Source: an uncultured Duganella sp. (GTDB lineage Bacteria; Pseudomonadota; Gammaproteobacteria; Burkholderiales; Burkholderiaceae). Taken from it: a DNA stretch of 26,513 nucleotides. The first letter of the stretch is position 1; each line of letters opens with the position of its first letter. Of the stretch, positions 13,855-20,891 are shown in pieces. The DNA lies in the NCBI GenBank assembly GCA_946482335.1, contig CAMLRG010000069.1:1-26513 (forward strand), in the 5' to 3' direction. The position numbers and the translations under genes were made by a program. The notes beneath the pieces are model-generated. The model was given only the letters and a program-made list of their open reading frames with translations, ran no database searches and was not told the origin of the DNA.

Positions 13855-16800
13855 ACCGGCGGTTTCAAAGGCAGCTGCACCGTCAGCACCGCCCCCTGGC
13901 CCGCAACGGAGCGGGCTGCGATGCTGCCGCCATGCTTCTGCACGATGGCAAAGGCGATCGACAGGCCCAGGCCGGTCCCCTCCCCTTCCGGCTTGGTGGT
14001 GTAGAACGGTTCGAACATGCGCTCGGCCACTTTGGGCGGGATGCCGTTGCCGCTGTCGGCAAATTCAATGAGCAGGGACTGGCCCTCGATGCGGGTGCGG
14101 ATATGCAGGGTGCCGCGCGGCGCGAACGCTTGTCCCGCGCGCTTTTCCCGGTTGGCCTGGCACGCGTTGACGATCAGGTTCATGAACACCTGGTTGAGCC
14201 GCGCCGGCCAGCATTCGAGCGTCGGGTTGACTGCCAGGTCGCAGGCGATATCGGTATCCTCGGCATATTGCGTCTGCACCAGCTTGACGGTGGAGAGGAT
14301 GTTTTCCGCGATCGGCACGGTTTTCTTTTCAGCCTGGTCCAGCCGCGAGAAGGTCCGCAAGTCCTGCACCAGCTCATGGATGCGGGTGGTGCCTTCGATG
14401 ATCAGGCCGGTGCGGCCGACCAGCTGGTCGAAGCGTACATTCAAGGCTTGCAGCACCTTGGGGTCGGCGCCGCTGCCGGCCAGCCCAAGGATGAATTGGC
14501 GGCATCCCTCCAGTTCGTCGGACAGGATCTGGGCGCCGCCATGGGCGAAATTGACGGGATTGTTGATTTCATGCGCCACGCCGGCCGTCAGCGTACCGAT
14601 TGCCGCCATCTTCTCGTTCAGCACCAGCTTTTGCTGCGTCAGTTCGAGTTCCGCCGTGCGTTCGCGCACCTGGGTTTCCAGCACGCGCTGCTGGCGGGCG
14701 AAATGGCGGATGCGCATCTTGTAGGCGCCCAGGCCGGCCAGGAACAGCAGCACGGCCATCAGGGTCCGGAACGGCCAGGTTTGCCAGAACGGCGGCAGGA
14801 CTTCCAGCTTCACGCTGCGCGGCCCATCGCTCCATATTCCGTTCTTGTTGGCGGCCTTGACTTCGAACACGTAGTCGCCCGGACTGAGGTTGGTGAAGGT
14901 CGCCGTGCGCTTGCTTGCATCGGTCATGATCCACTCCGGATCGAAGCCAACCAGGCGGTAGGCATAGCGGTTCGCTTCGGCGGCGGCGACCTGGGGCGCG
15001 GCGAATTCGAACGACACCATATTGTCCCGGTAACCCAGCACCGCGCGATCGGCCACGGCCTGGCGTTGCGACTGGTTCAAGACCTTGAAGTCCGTGATCA
15101 GCACTTGCGGCGCATTGAGGTTGCGCTTGATGTCCTGCGGGCGGATGCGCGTCACGCCCTTGGAAAAGCCGCCGAAGTACAGCGTGCCGTCCGCCGCGCG
15201 GTAGGCCGAACCTTGCAGGTGGTCGGTGTCGGCCGTGCCATCCATTTCGTTGAAGTTTTCAACGATGCGGCGCTGCGGGTCGAAACGCGTGATCCCCGCA
15301 CTGGTGCTGAACCACACATCCTTGTCCACGCCGGGCAGGATGGCCTTGACCGCCTCGCTGGCAAAGCCGTCGGCCACGCCGTAAGACTTGAACTCGACCC
15401 GCCCGTCGCGATGGCGGACCACTTCATTCAGACCGCTATTGGTGCCGGCCCACAGCCTGCCCTCCAGGTCGAGTGCCAGGGCGGATACCACGCGGTGGCT
15501 CAAGGTAGCGGCCTTGCCCGGCTCGGGCCGGAAGCGCTCGATGCGCCCCGAGTCCAGGCCGATGCGGTCGAGCCCACTGGAGGTGCCCACCCACAGGTAG
15601 CCGTCGCCGGTTTCGCACACCGCCCACACGTCGTACTCGCCCGCTTCCGTAGCGAGCTTCCTGGCCTGCATGGTCCTGGTGTCGACGCTATACAAGCCGG
15701 CCAGCGTGCCGACCCACATGGTTCCCCTGGAATCGAGTTTCAGGACGCTGACATAGTTCCCTTGCGGCGTGGTCTCCGGCAATCGGAAATGTTCGAAGCG
15801 GCCGCTTTCGCCGCGCATGATGTTGATGCCGCTGCGCGTGCCGGCCCACACCCTGCCGTCACGGTCGACCGCGACCGCCGTGTTATCGTCGCCGCTGAGG
15901 GAACGCGGGTCTTTCGGGTCATGCCTGAAATGGCGCGCCGCCCCCGTGACCGGATCCAGCAGGTTGAGGCCGCCGCCCGCCGTGGTCACCCACAAGCGCT
16001 GCCCGCCCGCGCCGGCGATGCCCATCGCCTTGCCGCTGCTCAAACCTTCGTTGGCGTGGGCGCGCTCGGAAAAGGCTTCGATCCCGTCGCGGCACAAATC
16101 GATATGGCTGGCACCGCCGAAAAACGTCCCAACCCATAGATTGCAGCTGCGGTCCTGGAACAGCGAATACACATAGTTGTCGCTCAGGCTGTGCGGCAGG
16201 TCGGTATGGTGGCGATAGCGGCGGCTGGCGGCACTTTCCGGATCCCACAGCACCAGGCCATTTTCCGTCGCGATCCAGTAGCGGCCGCGATGGTCCTCCA
16301 GCAAGGCCTTCACCATCGGTTCATCCGCCAAGCCGGCCGGCACCGGGATGGGCACCGGAAACCGCCCGCTGACGTCCCAGACCGCCATCCCTTTGCGGGT
16401 GGCGATCCAGAGCTGCTTGCCGCTGGCGAGCAAGGCACGCACGACGTTGCGTCCCGGTTCGGAAGTGGCGCCCCGGTCCGGCTTGAAGTGTTCGAAGCGC
16501 CCGCTGGCGGGGTCAAGGCGGTCGACGCCGAGGTTGGTGCCGACCCACAAGCTGCCATCCCGGCCACGCGCCAGCACCCGCACGTCGTCGCTGGACAGCG
16601 TATTCGGGTCGCCAGCCTGGTGGCGGTAATGGATGCGACGGCCTTTGGCGGGCAAACGGCGCAAGCCTGTATCGGTGGCGACCCAGACGCCGCCCTCGCC
16701 GTCGCCGATGACCTGGCGGATGCCCTTGAACACCGAGCCCGCCGCCAGCCCGGACAGGTAATGCTTGAAGCGCCCGGTCGCCGGGTTGAAATGGTGCAGG

Positions 16801-17135
16801 CCATCGTCCGTGGCCACCCACAGCCCGCCGCGTTCGGACGGATGCAGCGATCGGATCATGTTGTCGGCCAAGCTGGCCGGATTGGCGGGATCGTGCTTGA
16901 AAACGGTGGTCCTGTACCCGTCGTAGCGCACCAGGCCATCGTCCGTGCCCAGCCAGAGATAGCCGCTGTTGTCCTGGGTAATGGCATTGACCGTCCCCTG
17001 GGCCAGGCCATTGCTGGTGTTCAGGTGGCGGAAGCGGATGTCCTTTTCAGGAAGCGCGGCCGCGGCATGCGTGACGGCGGCCAGCAGGAAAGCGAGGATG
17101 GACAGGAGGCGGCAGAAGTGGAATCGCAAAACCAT
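13851..17135 (-). CDS. Beta-propeller (Reg_prop/Y_Y_Y) sensor histidine kinase
   Basis: A 1094-residue membrane kinase. A signal peptide (ending near residue 26, THAAAALP) is followed by about 680 residues of Reg_prop beta-propeller repeats; the recurring signature is LWVGT/DGLxRxD with FxHxxxxP in between (for example YLWLGTDDGLVRYDGY). A Y_Y_Y domain (about 710-785, with YRLVGFDPEW and LSPGDYVFEVKA) precedes one membrane segment (about 795-815) and a coiled coil. The transmitter has GVAHEINNP with the phosphoacceptor His near 855, an N-box NLIVNACQAN and a G-box GEGTGLGLS. No receiver is fused, unlike the hybrid kinases of this type in Bacteroides, so a separate receiver is needed; the gene at 13330 is the nearest. 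The ligand may be a saccharide or other periplasmic solute, by family analogy only. It shares stop-codon bases with the receiver gene. Confidence 0.92.
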   Translation of the reverse strand: MVLRFHFCRLLSILAFLLAAVTHAAAALPEKDIRFRHLNTSNGLAQGTVNAITQDNSGYLWLGTDDGLVRYDGYRTTVFKHDPANPASLADNMIRSLHPSERGGLWVATDDGLHHFNPATGRFKHYLSGLAAGSVFKGIRQVIGDGEGGVWVATDTGLRRLPAKGRRIHYRHQAGDPNTLSSDDVRVLARGRDGSLWVGTNLGVDRLDPASGRFEHFKPDRGATSEPGRNVVRALLASGKQLWIATRKGMAVWDVSGRFPVPIPVPAGLADEPMVKALLEDHRGRYWIATENGLVLWDPESAASRRYRHHTDLPHSLSDNYVYSLFQDRSCNLWVGTFFGGASHIDLCRDGIEAFSERAHANEGLSSGKAMGIAGAGGQRLWVTTAGGGLNLLDPVTGAARHFRHDPKDPRSLSGDDNTAVAVDRDGRVWAGTRSGINIMRGESGRFEHFRLPETTPQGNYVSVLKLDSRGTMWVGTLAGLYSVDTRTMQARKLATEAGEYDVWAVCETGDGYLWVGTSSGLDRIGLDSGRIERFRPEPGKAATLSHRVVSALALDLEGRLWAGTNSGLNEVVRHRDGRVEFKSYGVADGFASEAVKAILPGVDKDVWFSTSAGITRFDPQRRIVENFNEMDGTADTDHLQGSAYRAADGTLYFGGFSKGVTRIRPQDIKRNLNAPQVLITDFKVLNQSQRQAVADRAVLGYRDNMVSFEFAAPQVAAAEANRYAYRLVGFDPEWIMTDASKRTATFTNLSPGDYVFEVKAANKNGIWSDGPRSVKLEVLPPFWQTWPFRTLMAVLLFLAGLGAYKMRIRHFARQQRVLETQVRERTAELELTQQKLVLNEKMAAIGTLTAGVAHEINNPVNFAHGGAQILSDELEGCRQFILGLAGSGADPKVLQALNVRFDQLVGRTGLIIEGTTRIHELVQDLRTFSRLDQAEKKTVPIAENILSTVKLVQTQYAEDTDIACDLAVNPTLECWPARLNQVFMNLIVNACQANREKRAGQAFAPRGTLHIRTRIEGQSLLIEFADSGNGIPPKVAERMFEPFYTTKPEGEGTGLGLSIAFAIVQKHGGSIAARSVAGQGAVLTVQLPLKPPV

Positions 17136-17194
17136 GCAGGTCGTTGAAGGCGCTGTATTGCCGGCATGCTAACACAGTCCGGGAGCGCTCCAGG

Positions 17195-17872
17195 TCAATG
17201 CGCATTGCCAAGGTATTGCCTGGCGATCGCTTCATAGCTATGGTTGGCGCGGATCGCCTTCAGTCCCGTGTTGAACGCGTCGCGTACGCGGCTATCGCGG
17301 AACACCGCCCGGCGCGGGCTTTCCGGAAAGATCCTGTGGAATGTCACGGCTTGCCTGTTGTCGATCTTTGGCTCAAGCGTCTTACTGAAGTATTGGAAGA
17401 TCAGGCGGTCTCCCACTACCACGTCCACCCTGCCAGTGAACAACAGCTTGTTCTGCGTGGCTTGCGAAGGCAATTCGCGATAATCCGAATGCGCGCCCGC
17501 CATCACGCTGAAGCGGTCGCCCAGCACCATGCTGGCGTTCTGGAATGCCGCCACCGAATACCTGGATAGATCTTCGATCTGCTGCACGTTCAGGTTGCGG
17601 CTGCTCAGCGTGGTCGCGACGTTCTGGTACACGATGTAATTGTCGGTGAAGTAATCCTGGCCGCCGATCCCCTCCGTGACGGACAGCATGCCATCGAGCT
17701 GGCCGGCACGCAGCATGGCCAACGCCCGCGTCTGGGGCAGCATATGCCCGACCAGCTTATAGCCGCCGGCTGCCAGAGCCTGCCTGGCGATGTCAAAATC
17801 GAGGCCGGCCGTGCCCGATTCCATGATGTAGGGCGGCTTGGGCAAGCCCATGCCGACATGCACTTCCGGCAT
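17195..17872 (-). CDS. Periplasmic solute-binding protein (SBP family 3 type), signal peptide lost to an in-frame stop
   Basis: The open frame encodes 225 residues that look like a nearly complete family 3 (amino-acid type) solute-binding protein: PKPPYIMESGTAGLDFDIAR at the start of lobe 1, ML..GQLDGMLSVTE in the middle, and TGRVDVVVGDRLIF in lobe 2. It ends in an amphipathic helix (SYEAIARQYLGN). The usual start and signal peptide lie upstream in the same frame (ATG at 17956, good ribosome-binding site) but are cut off by TAA at 17915-17917. Translation from the ATG at 17872 would give a cytoplasmic protein without export signal, so this is either a recent pseudogene, a repurposed fragment, or an error in the sequence. 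No permease or ATPase gene is adjacent. It lies 59 bases upstream of the propeller kinase on the same strand, so an accessory sensor role is possible. Confidence 0.75.
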   Translation of the reverse strand: MPEVHVGMGLPKPPYIMESGTAGLDFDIARQALAAGGYKLVGHMLPQTRALAMLRAGQLDGMLSVTEGIGGQDYFTDNYIVYQNVATTLSSRNLNVQQIEDLSRYSVAAFQNASMVLGDRFSVMAGAHSDYRELPSQATQNKLLFTGRVDVVVGDRLIFQYFSKTLEPKIDNRQAVTFHRIFPESPRRAVFRDSRVRDAFNTGLKAIRANHSYEAIARQYLGNAH

Positions 17873-17956
17873 GGCGGCCGCAGGCGCGCGCTCCGCGCCG
17901 GGGCAAGCGGCAGCTTAGGCCAGGGCCATACACAGCAGGGCGCCCTTGATTTTCAT
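17873..17956 (-). pseudogene. Interrupted signal-peptide segment of the solute-binding protein
   Basis: Reading the minus strand from ATG at 17956 in the frame of the downstream protein gives MKIKGALLCMALA, then TAA (17915-17917), then AAACPGAERAPAAA joining MPEVHVG. GGAGG lies five bases before this ATG, so it is the natural start. A single base change (TCA to TAA, for example) would explain the stop; a serine there would give an ordinary signal peptide. No frameshift is needed. Confidence 0.75.
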
Positions 17957-18011
17957 GCCTACCTCCATGCTCCCGGTGCCTGATACCACGATACACCAGC
18001 AGCAGCGGAAT

Positions 18012-19100
18012 TCATACGCCCATCATCCCGTTTGTTGCCGGCTTGGCAGAAATGCGCCTGGCATCGAACCAGCGCCCCAGGGGTATTTCGATCCAGCGAT
18101 GGAAGGCGGCGCCGGCGGCGAGGCTGGCGCCCCAGGCGGCGAGCATGCCCACCCCCTGCAGCACGGGGTCGGGGGCAACCAGGCGGGTGAAGGCCGCGTT
18201 CACCAGCAGGCACACCGGGAAGTGGATCAGGAACACCGCGTACGAGGTACGCGCCAGCGCATCGACCACAGCCCAGGCGCGGCCGGCTCCGCCGATTTGC
18301 GCGCGGCCGCACATCACCAGCGCGCAAGCGACCATCAGCGCCAATGCCAGGCGGCTGCGGAAGTCGAGCGCCAGGGCCAGCAAGGCCGGCAGGAAGATCG
18401 CCGCCTGCACCAGCACCGCGCCGCGCGGCTTGCGGCGCGGATCGCCGGCCCACCAGGCGGCCAGGCCCAGGCCATAGCTGCCGAAGAAATATGGCGCCCA
18501 GTTATCCCAGTCCGAGTCGAGGTTGAAATACAGGAAGGACAGCGTGCAGCCTACGGCTACCATGGCGGGCACCAGCCACGCGCGCCGCACCGGCCCGCTG
18601 ATGCGGGCGGACAGCCACAACAGCGCCACCACCAGCGCATACAGCTGGAAGTCGATGGCGACGTACCAGGCGCCCGCCGACAGCGAGGGATACCCCAGCA
18701 CGCCATGCGCCAGCAAGGCATGCGCGGCCAGTTGCCCCAACGTTGCCGGGTCCGAAATCGAATCGTGCTCCATCCACTGGCGCGCCAGCGCGGATGCCAG
18801 CGCGGCAAATAGCGTGGCGGCGATGAAGGGCGGCGCCAGTTTGGCGTAGCGCCGCCAGAGCGCGCCCAGCGGATCGGCCATCACCGGCTGCGCACTCGGC
18901 GCCAGCGACTTGGCAGCCAGGAAACCGCCCACCACCAGGAATACTTGCACGGCAATGCGCGCGCTGCCGGCCAGCCAGTCGACCAGGTCGGGCAGGATGT
19001 GCCGCACGTGGTCGGCCATCGGGCCGTAAAACGCCAGGTGATGCAGCACGATGAGCTGTGCCGCAACAGCTTTTAACAAATTGATCACACCGAACTTCAT
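18012..19100 (-). CDS. Acyltransferase-3 family integral membrane protein
   Basis: A 362-residue polytopic membrane protein of the OafA/acyltransferase-3 family, which moves acyl groups onto surface sugars, lipopolysaccharide, exopolysaccharide or other acceptors. The first membrane segment carries the family motif with conserved histidines (LLKAVAAQLIVLHHLAFYG), and the second region has QVFLVVGGFLAAKSL. About nine to ten hydrophobic segments follow, ending in a cytoplasmic basic tail. The ATG at 19100 is preferred because it starts just before the first family motif; an in-frame ATG at 19217 would add 39 residues that look like non-coding sequence and run toward the end of the next gene. 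No glycan synthesis genes are next to it, so the substrate cannot be inferred. Confidence 0.87.
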   Translation of the reverse strand: MKFGVINLLKAVAAQLIVLHHLAFYGPMADHVRHILPDLVDWLAGSARIAVQVFLVVGGFLAAKSLAPSAQPVMADPLGALWRRYAKLAPPFIAATLFAALASALARQWMEHDSISDPATLGQLAAHALLAHGVLGYPSLSAGAWYVAIDFQLYALVVALLWLSARISGPVRRAWLVPAMVAVGCTLSFLYFNLDSDWDNWAPYFFGSYGLGLAAWWAGDPRRKPRGAVLVQAAIFLPALLALALDFRSRLALALMVACALVMCGRAQIGGAGRAWAVVDALARTSYAVFLIHFPVCLLVNAAFTRLVAPDPVLQGVGMLAAWGASLAAGAAFHRWIEIPLGRWFDARRISAKPATNGMMGV

Positions 19101-19198
19101 GCCGTCTGCTGCCGATATTGCGAAGGCCGCAATAATAGCCGAGCTCAGCAGAACAGTGGCGCGCGTCTTGCAAAAACTAAGTGACAACAATGCGCGGC

Positions 19199-19229
19199 AG
19201 CCTGGCGGCCACCGCACCGGCGCCAGGCT
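19199..19229 (-). terminator. Hairpin directly after the glycerophosphodiesterase stop
   Basis: AGCCTGGCG (19199-19207) pairs perfectly over nine bases with CGCCAGGCT (19221-19229). On the minus strand it begins one base after the TAA of the phosphodiesterase gene. There is no immediate T-run in that direction, so it is a weak terminator or an mRNA 3'-end stabiliser. Confidence 0.5.
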
Positions 19230-20375
19230 TTAGCGGCCCACCTCTTTCAGGTATTCGGCGCGCGCTGCCAGGGCCGTGTCGGCGAAGTCGGTGAACAGGC
19301 CGTCAATGCCAAGCGCGTAGAACTGCTTGTACTCCAGTGCCGGGTCGCCTTTGTAGTTGGCGGCCAGGCGGCGCTTCTCGTTGCGGAAGGTGTAGGGGTG
19401 CACGAACAGGCCGGCCTTGTGCGCATCGGACACCAGGGAGGTCGGCTCCATGGTGGTGGCGTCGGCTTCGTTGACCTTGCCGTCGCCGTTGATGTCCACC
19501 GCGCCCTTGACGCTGACGATGTAGCGCTTCCAGGGACCGATGCCGTCGGCATAGGTCTTGATCTCGGCCAGCCCGGCCGGGGTGACCATGTCGCTGAACA
19601 TGCGCTTGTCGCCTGCCTGCGCCCAGTCGTAAGGGCGGTCATACGGGGCGGCATACGTCAGGGCGCCGGTCTTCAGGTCGACGTCGTCGGCGTCGATCAG
19701 CTGCACCATCTTCAGCCTGGAGCCCTTGCTGCGCATGTATTTCAGGCTGCCCGGTTCGAAGGACTGGATGAATACCGGGGACTCGCGCTCGGTCCAGCCG
19801 GCGGCGGTGAGCAGCGCCAGCAGCTTGTCTTCCAGCGGCAAGCCGTGCTGGCGGTGGAAGGTGGGGTTCTTGGTTTCCGGGTAAATGGCGATGGCGCGGC
19901 CACTCTTCTTGATCATGTCGATGATCTCCTGGATGGTCGCGATCTTGTATTGGCCGTTGTACTGCTGCGGGCGTTCGGCATCGGTCGAAATGCCGCCCAG
20001 GGTCTTGATTTCGGCAAGCGTGAAATCGCCGGCAAACCAACCTTCCTGCATATCGCCATCGACGCTCAGCTTGCGCTTGCGTGCGGCGAATTCCGGATGC
20101 TGCGCCACGTCCGTGCTGAAGGCCAGGTTCGGATCGTGGCGGGCGATCAGCACGCCGTCCTTGGTGGAAACGACGTCGGGCTCGATGGCGTCCGCGCCCA
20201 TCTCGATCGCCTTGGCGTAGGCCTCGACCGTCTGTTCCGGCACATAACCGCTGGCGCCGCGGTGCGCCACCACCATGGCCGGCTTGCCATCGAGCGTAGG
20301 CAGCTGCGCCGTCGAATTGCCGCCGCATCCCGCCAACCCCATTACCGCTACCGCTCCCGCCACAAACTGTTTCAT
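19230..20375 (-). CDS. glpQ: Glycerophosphodiester phosphodiesterase, lipoprotein, GlpQ-like
   Basis: A 381-residue enzyme that hydrolyses glycerophosphodiesters to glycerol-3-phosphate and an alcohol. The N-terminus has a lipobox (GLAGC, Cys17), so it is probably membrane-anchored in the periplasm. Catalytic residues are in place: HRGASG with His38, the EPD metal-binding pair E65 and D67, and RHDPN with His80. The length and periplasmic location fit GlpQ rather than the shorter cytoplasmic UgpQ. An unusual insertion near residues 292-303 (DINGDGKVNEAD) matches a calcium EF-hand/dockerin loop; GlpQ enzymes use calcium, but the usual site is made by the EPD region. GAGG lies six bases before the ATG. 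A promoter could not be fixed in the 94 bases upstream. Confidence 0.92.
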   Translation of the reverse strand: MKQFVAGAVAVMGLAGCGGNSTAQLPTLDGKPAMVVAHRGASGYVPEQTVEAYAKAIEMGADAIEPDVVSTKDGVLIARHDPNLAFSTDVAQHPEFAARKRKLSVDGDMQEGWFAGDFTLAEIKTLGGISTDAERPQQYNGQYKIATIQEIIDMIKKSGRAIAIYPETKNPTFHRQHGLPLEDKLLALLTAAGWTERESPVFIQSFEPGSLKYMRSKGSRLKMVQLIDADDVDLKTGALTYAAPYDRPYDWAQAGDKRMFSDMVTPAGLAEIKTYADGIGPWKRYIVSVKGAVDINGDGKVNEADATTMEPTSLVSDAHKAGLFVHPYTFRNEKRRLAANYKGDPALEYKQFYALGIDGLFTDFADTALAARAEYLKEVGR

Positions 20376-20442
20376 CGACGCCTCGTCCGCTTAGTTGAAA
20401 ACCAGGCGGATTGTAGGTAGTGAAAATGACAAGCTTGTGAAT

Positions 20443-20458
20443 CGCGCAACGGTGCGCG
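20443..20458 (-). terminator. Small hairpin downstream of the 69-residue gene
   Basis: CGCGCA (20443-20448) and TGCGCG (20453-20458) form a perfect six-pair stem with a four-base loop, 12 bases past the stop of the small gene. It has no T-run, so it is a weak candidate terminator between the small gene and the phosphodiesterase. Confidence 0.35.
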
Positions 20459-20469
20459 GCGCCTGGCGA

Positions 20470-20679
20470 TTATTTTTGCTTCGTCAGCGAAGCTTCGTAG
20501 ATGGCCTTGGCGTCCTTGTGCGCCTGGTCGACGGTGCGCAGTTTCTTGTCTTCATCGTGCCGCACGAAGAATTCCGCATCCTGCGCCTCGACCACCAGCT
20601 TGATGGCCGCAGCTTCCTTCACATTGTATTTTTCGAAGATGAGCGTGGTCACTTCGTCCAGGTATTCTTCATAGGTCAT
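20470..20679 (-). CDS. Small protein of unknown function, 69 residues
   Basis: A charged, soluble, mostly helical 69-residue protein (MTYEEYLDEVTTLIFEKYNV... ending ASLTKQK). I do not recognise a domain. It has no signal peptide, cysteine or membrane segment. It looks real because a strong ribosome-binding site (GGAAGGAA at 20686-20693) stands six bases before the ATG and a perfect -10 (TATAAT) lies 22 bases upstream on the minus strand, leaving a very short leader. It is divergent from the tRNA-Lys and upstream of the phosphodiesterase on the same strand. Confidence 0.75.
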   Translation of the reverse strand: MTYEEYLDEVTTLIFEKYNVKEAAAIKLVVEAQDAEFFVRHDEDKKLRTVDQAHKDAKAIYEASLTKQK

Positions 20680-20701
20680 GGTGGCTTCCTTCCGGCGCAG
20701 G

Positions 20702-20730
20702 ATTATACGCGCACGCCGCCACTTGCCGAA
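20702..20730 (-). promoter_or_regulatory. Promoter of the 69-residue gene
   Basis: Minus-strand TATAAT at 20702-20707 lies about 22 bases before the ATG. The hexamer 17 bases further up (TTCGGC, 20725-20730) is a weak -35 and overlaps the -35 of the opposite-strand tRNA promoter. Confidence 0.5.
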
Positions 20731-20751
20731 ACGATCGGGCGCCGCTATAAT
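20723..20751 (+). promoter_or_regulatory. Promoter of tRNA-Lys
   Basis: TTGCCG (20723-20728) and TATAAT (20746-20751) are separated by exactly 17 bases, and the -10 ends 11 bases before the tRNA 5' end. GC-rich sequence between the -10 and the tRNA (the usual site of a stringent discriminator) fits growth-rate control of a stable RNA gene. Confidence 0.85.
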
Positions 20752-20762
20752 TCGGACCCTCC

Positions 20763-20838
20763 GGGTCGTTAGCTCAGTTGGTAGAGCAGCGGACTTTTAA
20801 TCCGTTGGTCGCAGGTTCGAGCCCCGCACGGCCTACCA
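20763..20838 (+). tRNA. tRNA-Lys (UUU anticodon)
   Basis: A full 76-base cloverleaf: acceptor GGGTCGT with ACGGCCT, D-arm TAGCTCAGTTGGTAGAGC, anticodon loop CTTTTAA with anticodon TTT, T-arm GCAGGTTCGAGCCCCGC... with TTCGA, discriminator A and encoded CCA. The acceptor stem has two G-U type pairs: G1-U72 and U4-G69. The last 55 bases equal the partial copy at 1-55. It has its own promoter upstream and a terminator 13 bases downstream. Confidence 0.97.
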
Positions 20839-20850
20839 GGAATCACAGGA

Positions 20851-20884
20851 AAAACGCCAGCCTTCACGGGCTGGCGTTTTTTTT
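20851..20884 (+). terminator. Intrinsic terminator after tRNA-Lys, probably bidirectional
   Basis: ACGCCAGCC (20854-20862) pairs with GGCTGGCGT (20869-20877), with A-run on the left and eight T on the right (20877-20884). The A-run makes it usable for the diguanylate cyclase gene ending at 20892 on the opposite strand. Confidence 0.9.
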
Positions 20885-20891
20885 CGCCCCA

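Noticed and set aside
13536..16139. 867-residue open frame on the plus strand across the receiver and propeller kinase
   Set aside because: Out of frame with the receiver and antisense to the kinase; low-complexity product with no domain.
19101..19217. 39-residue N-terminal extension of the acyltransferase
   Set aside because: The family's first conserved membrane motif starts right after the ATG at 19100, and the extension has no matching feature.
1..20838. Integrative island bounded by tRNA att sites
   Set aside because: No integrase, excisionase or phage gene and no shift in base composition that I could see; kept only as a possible recombination repeat.
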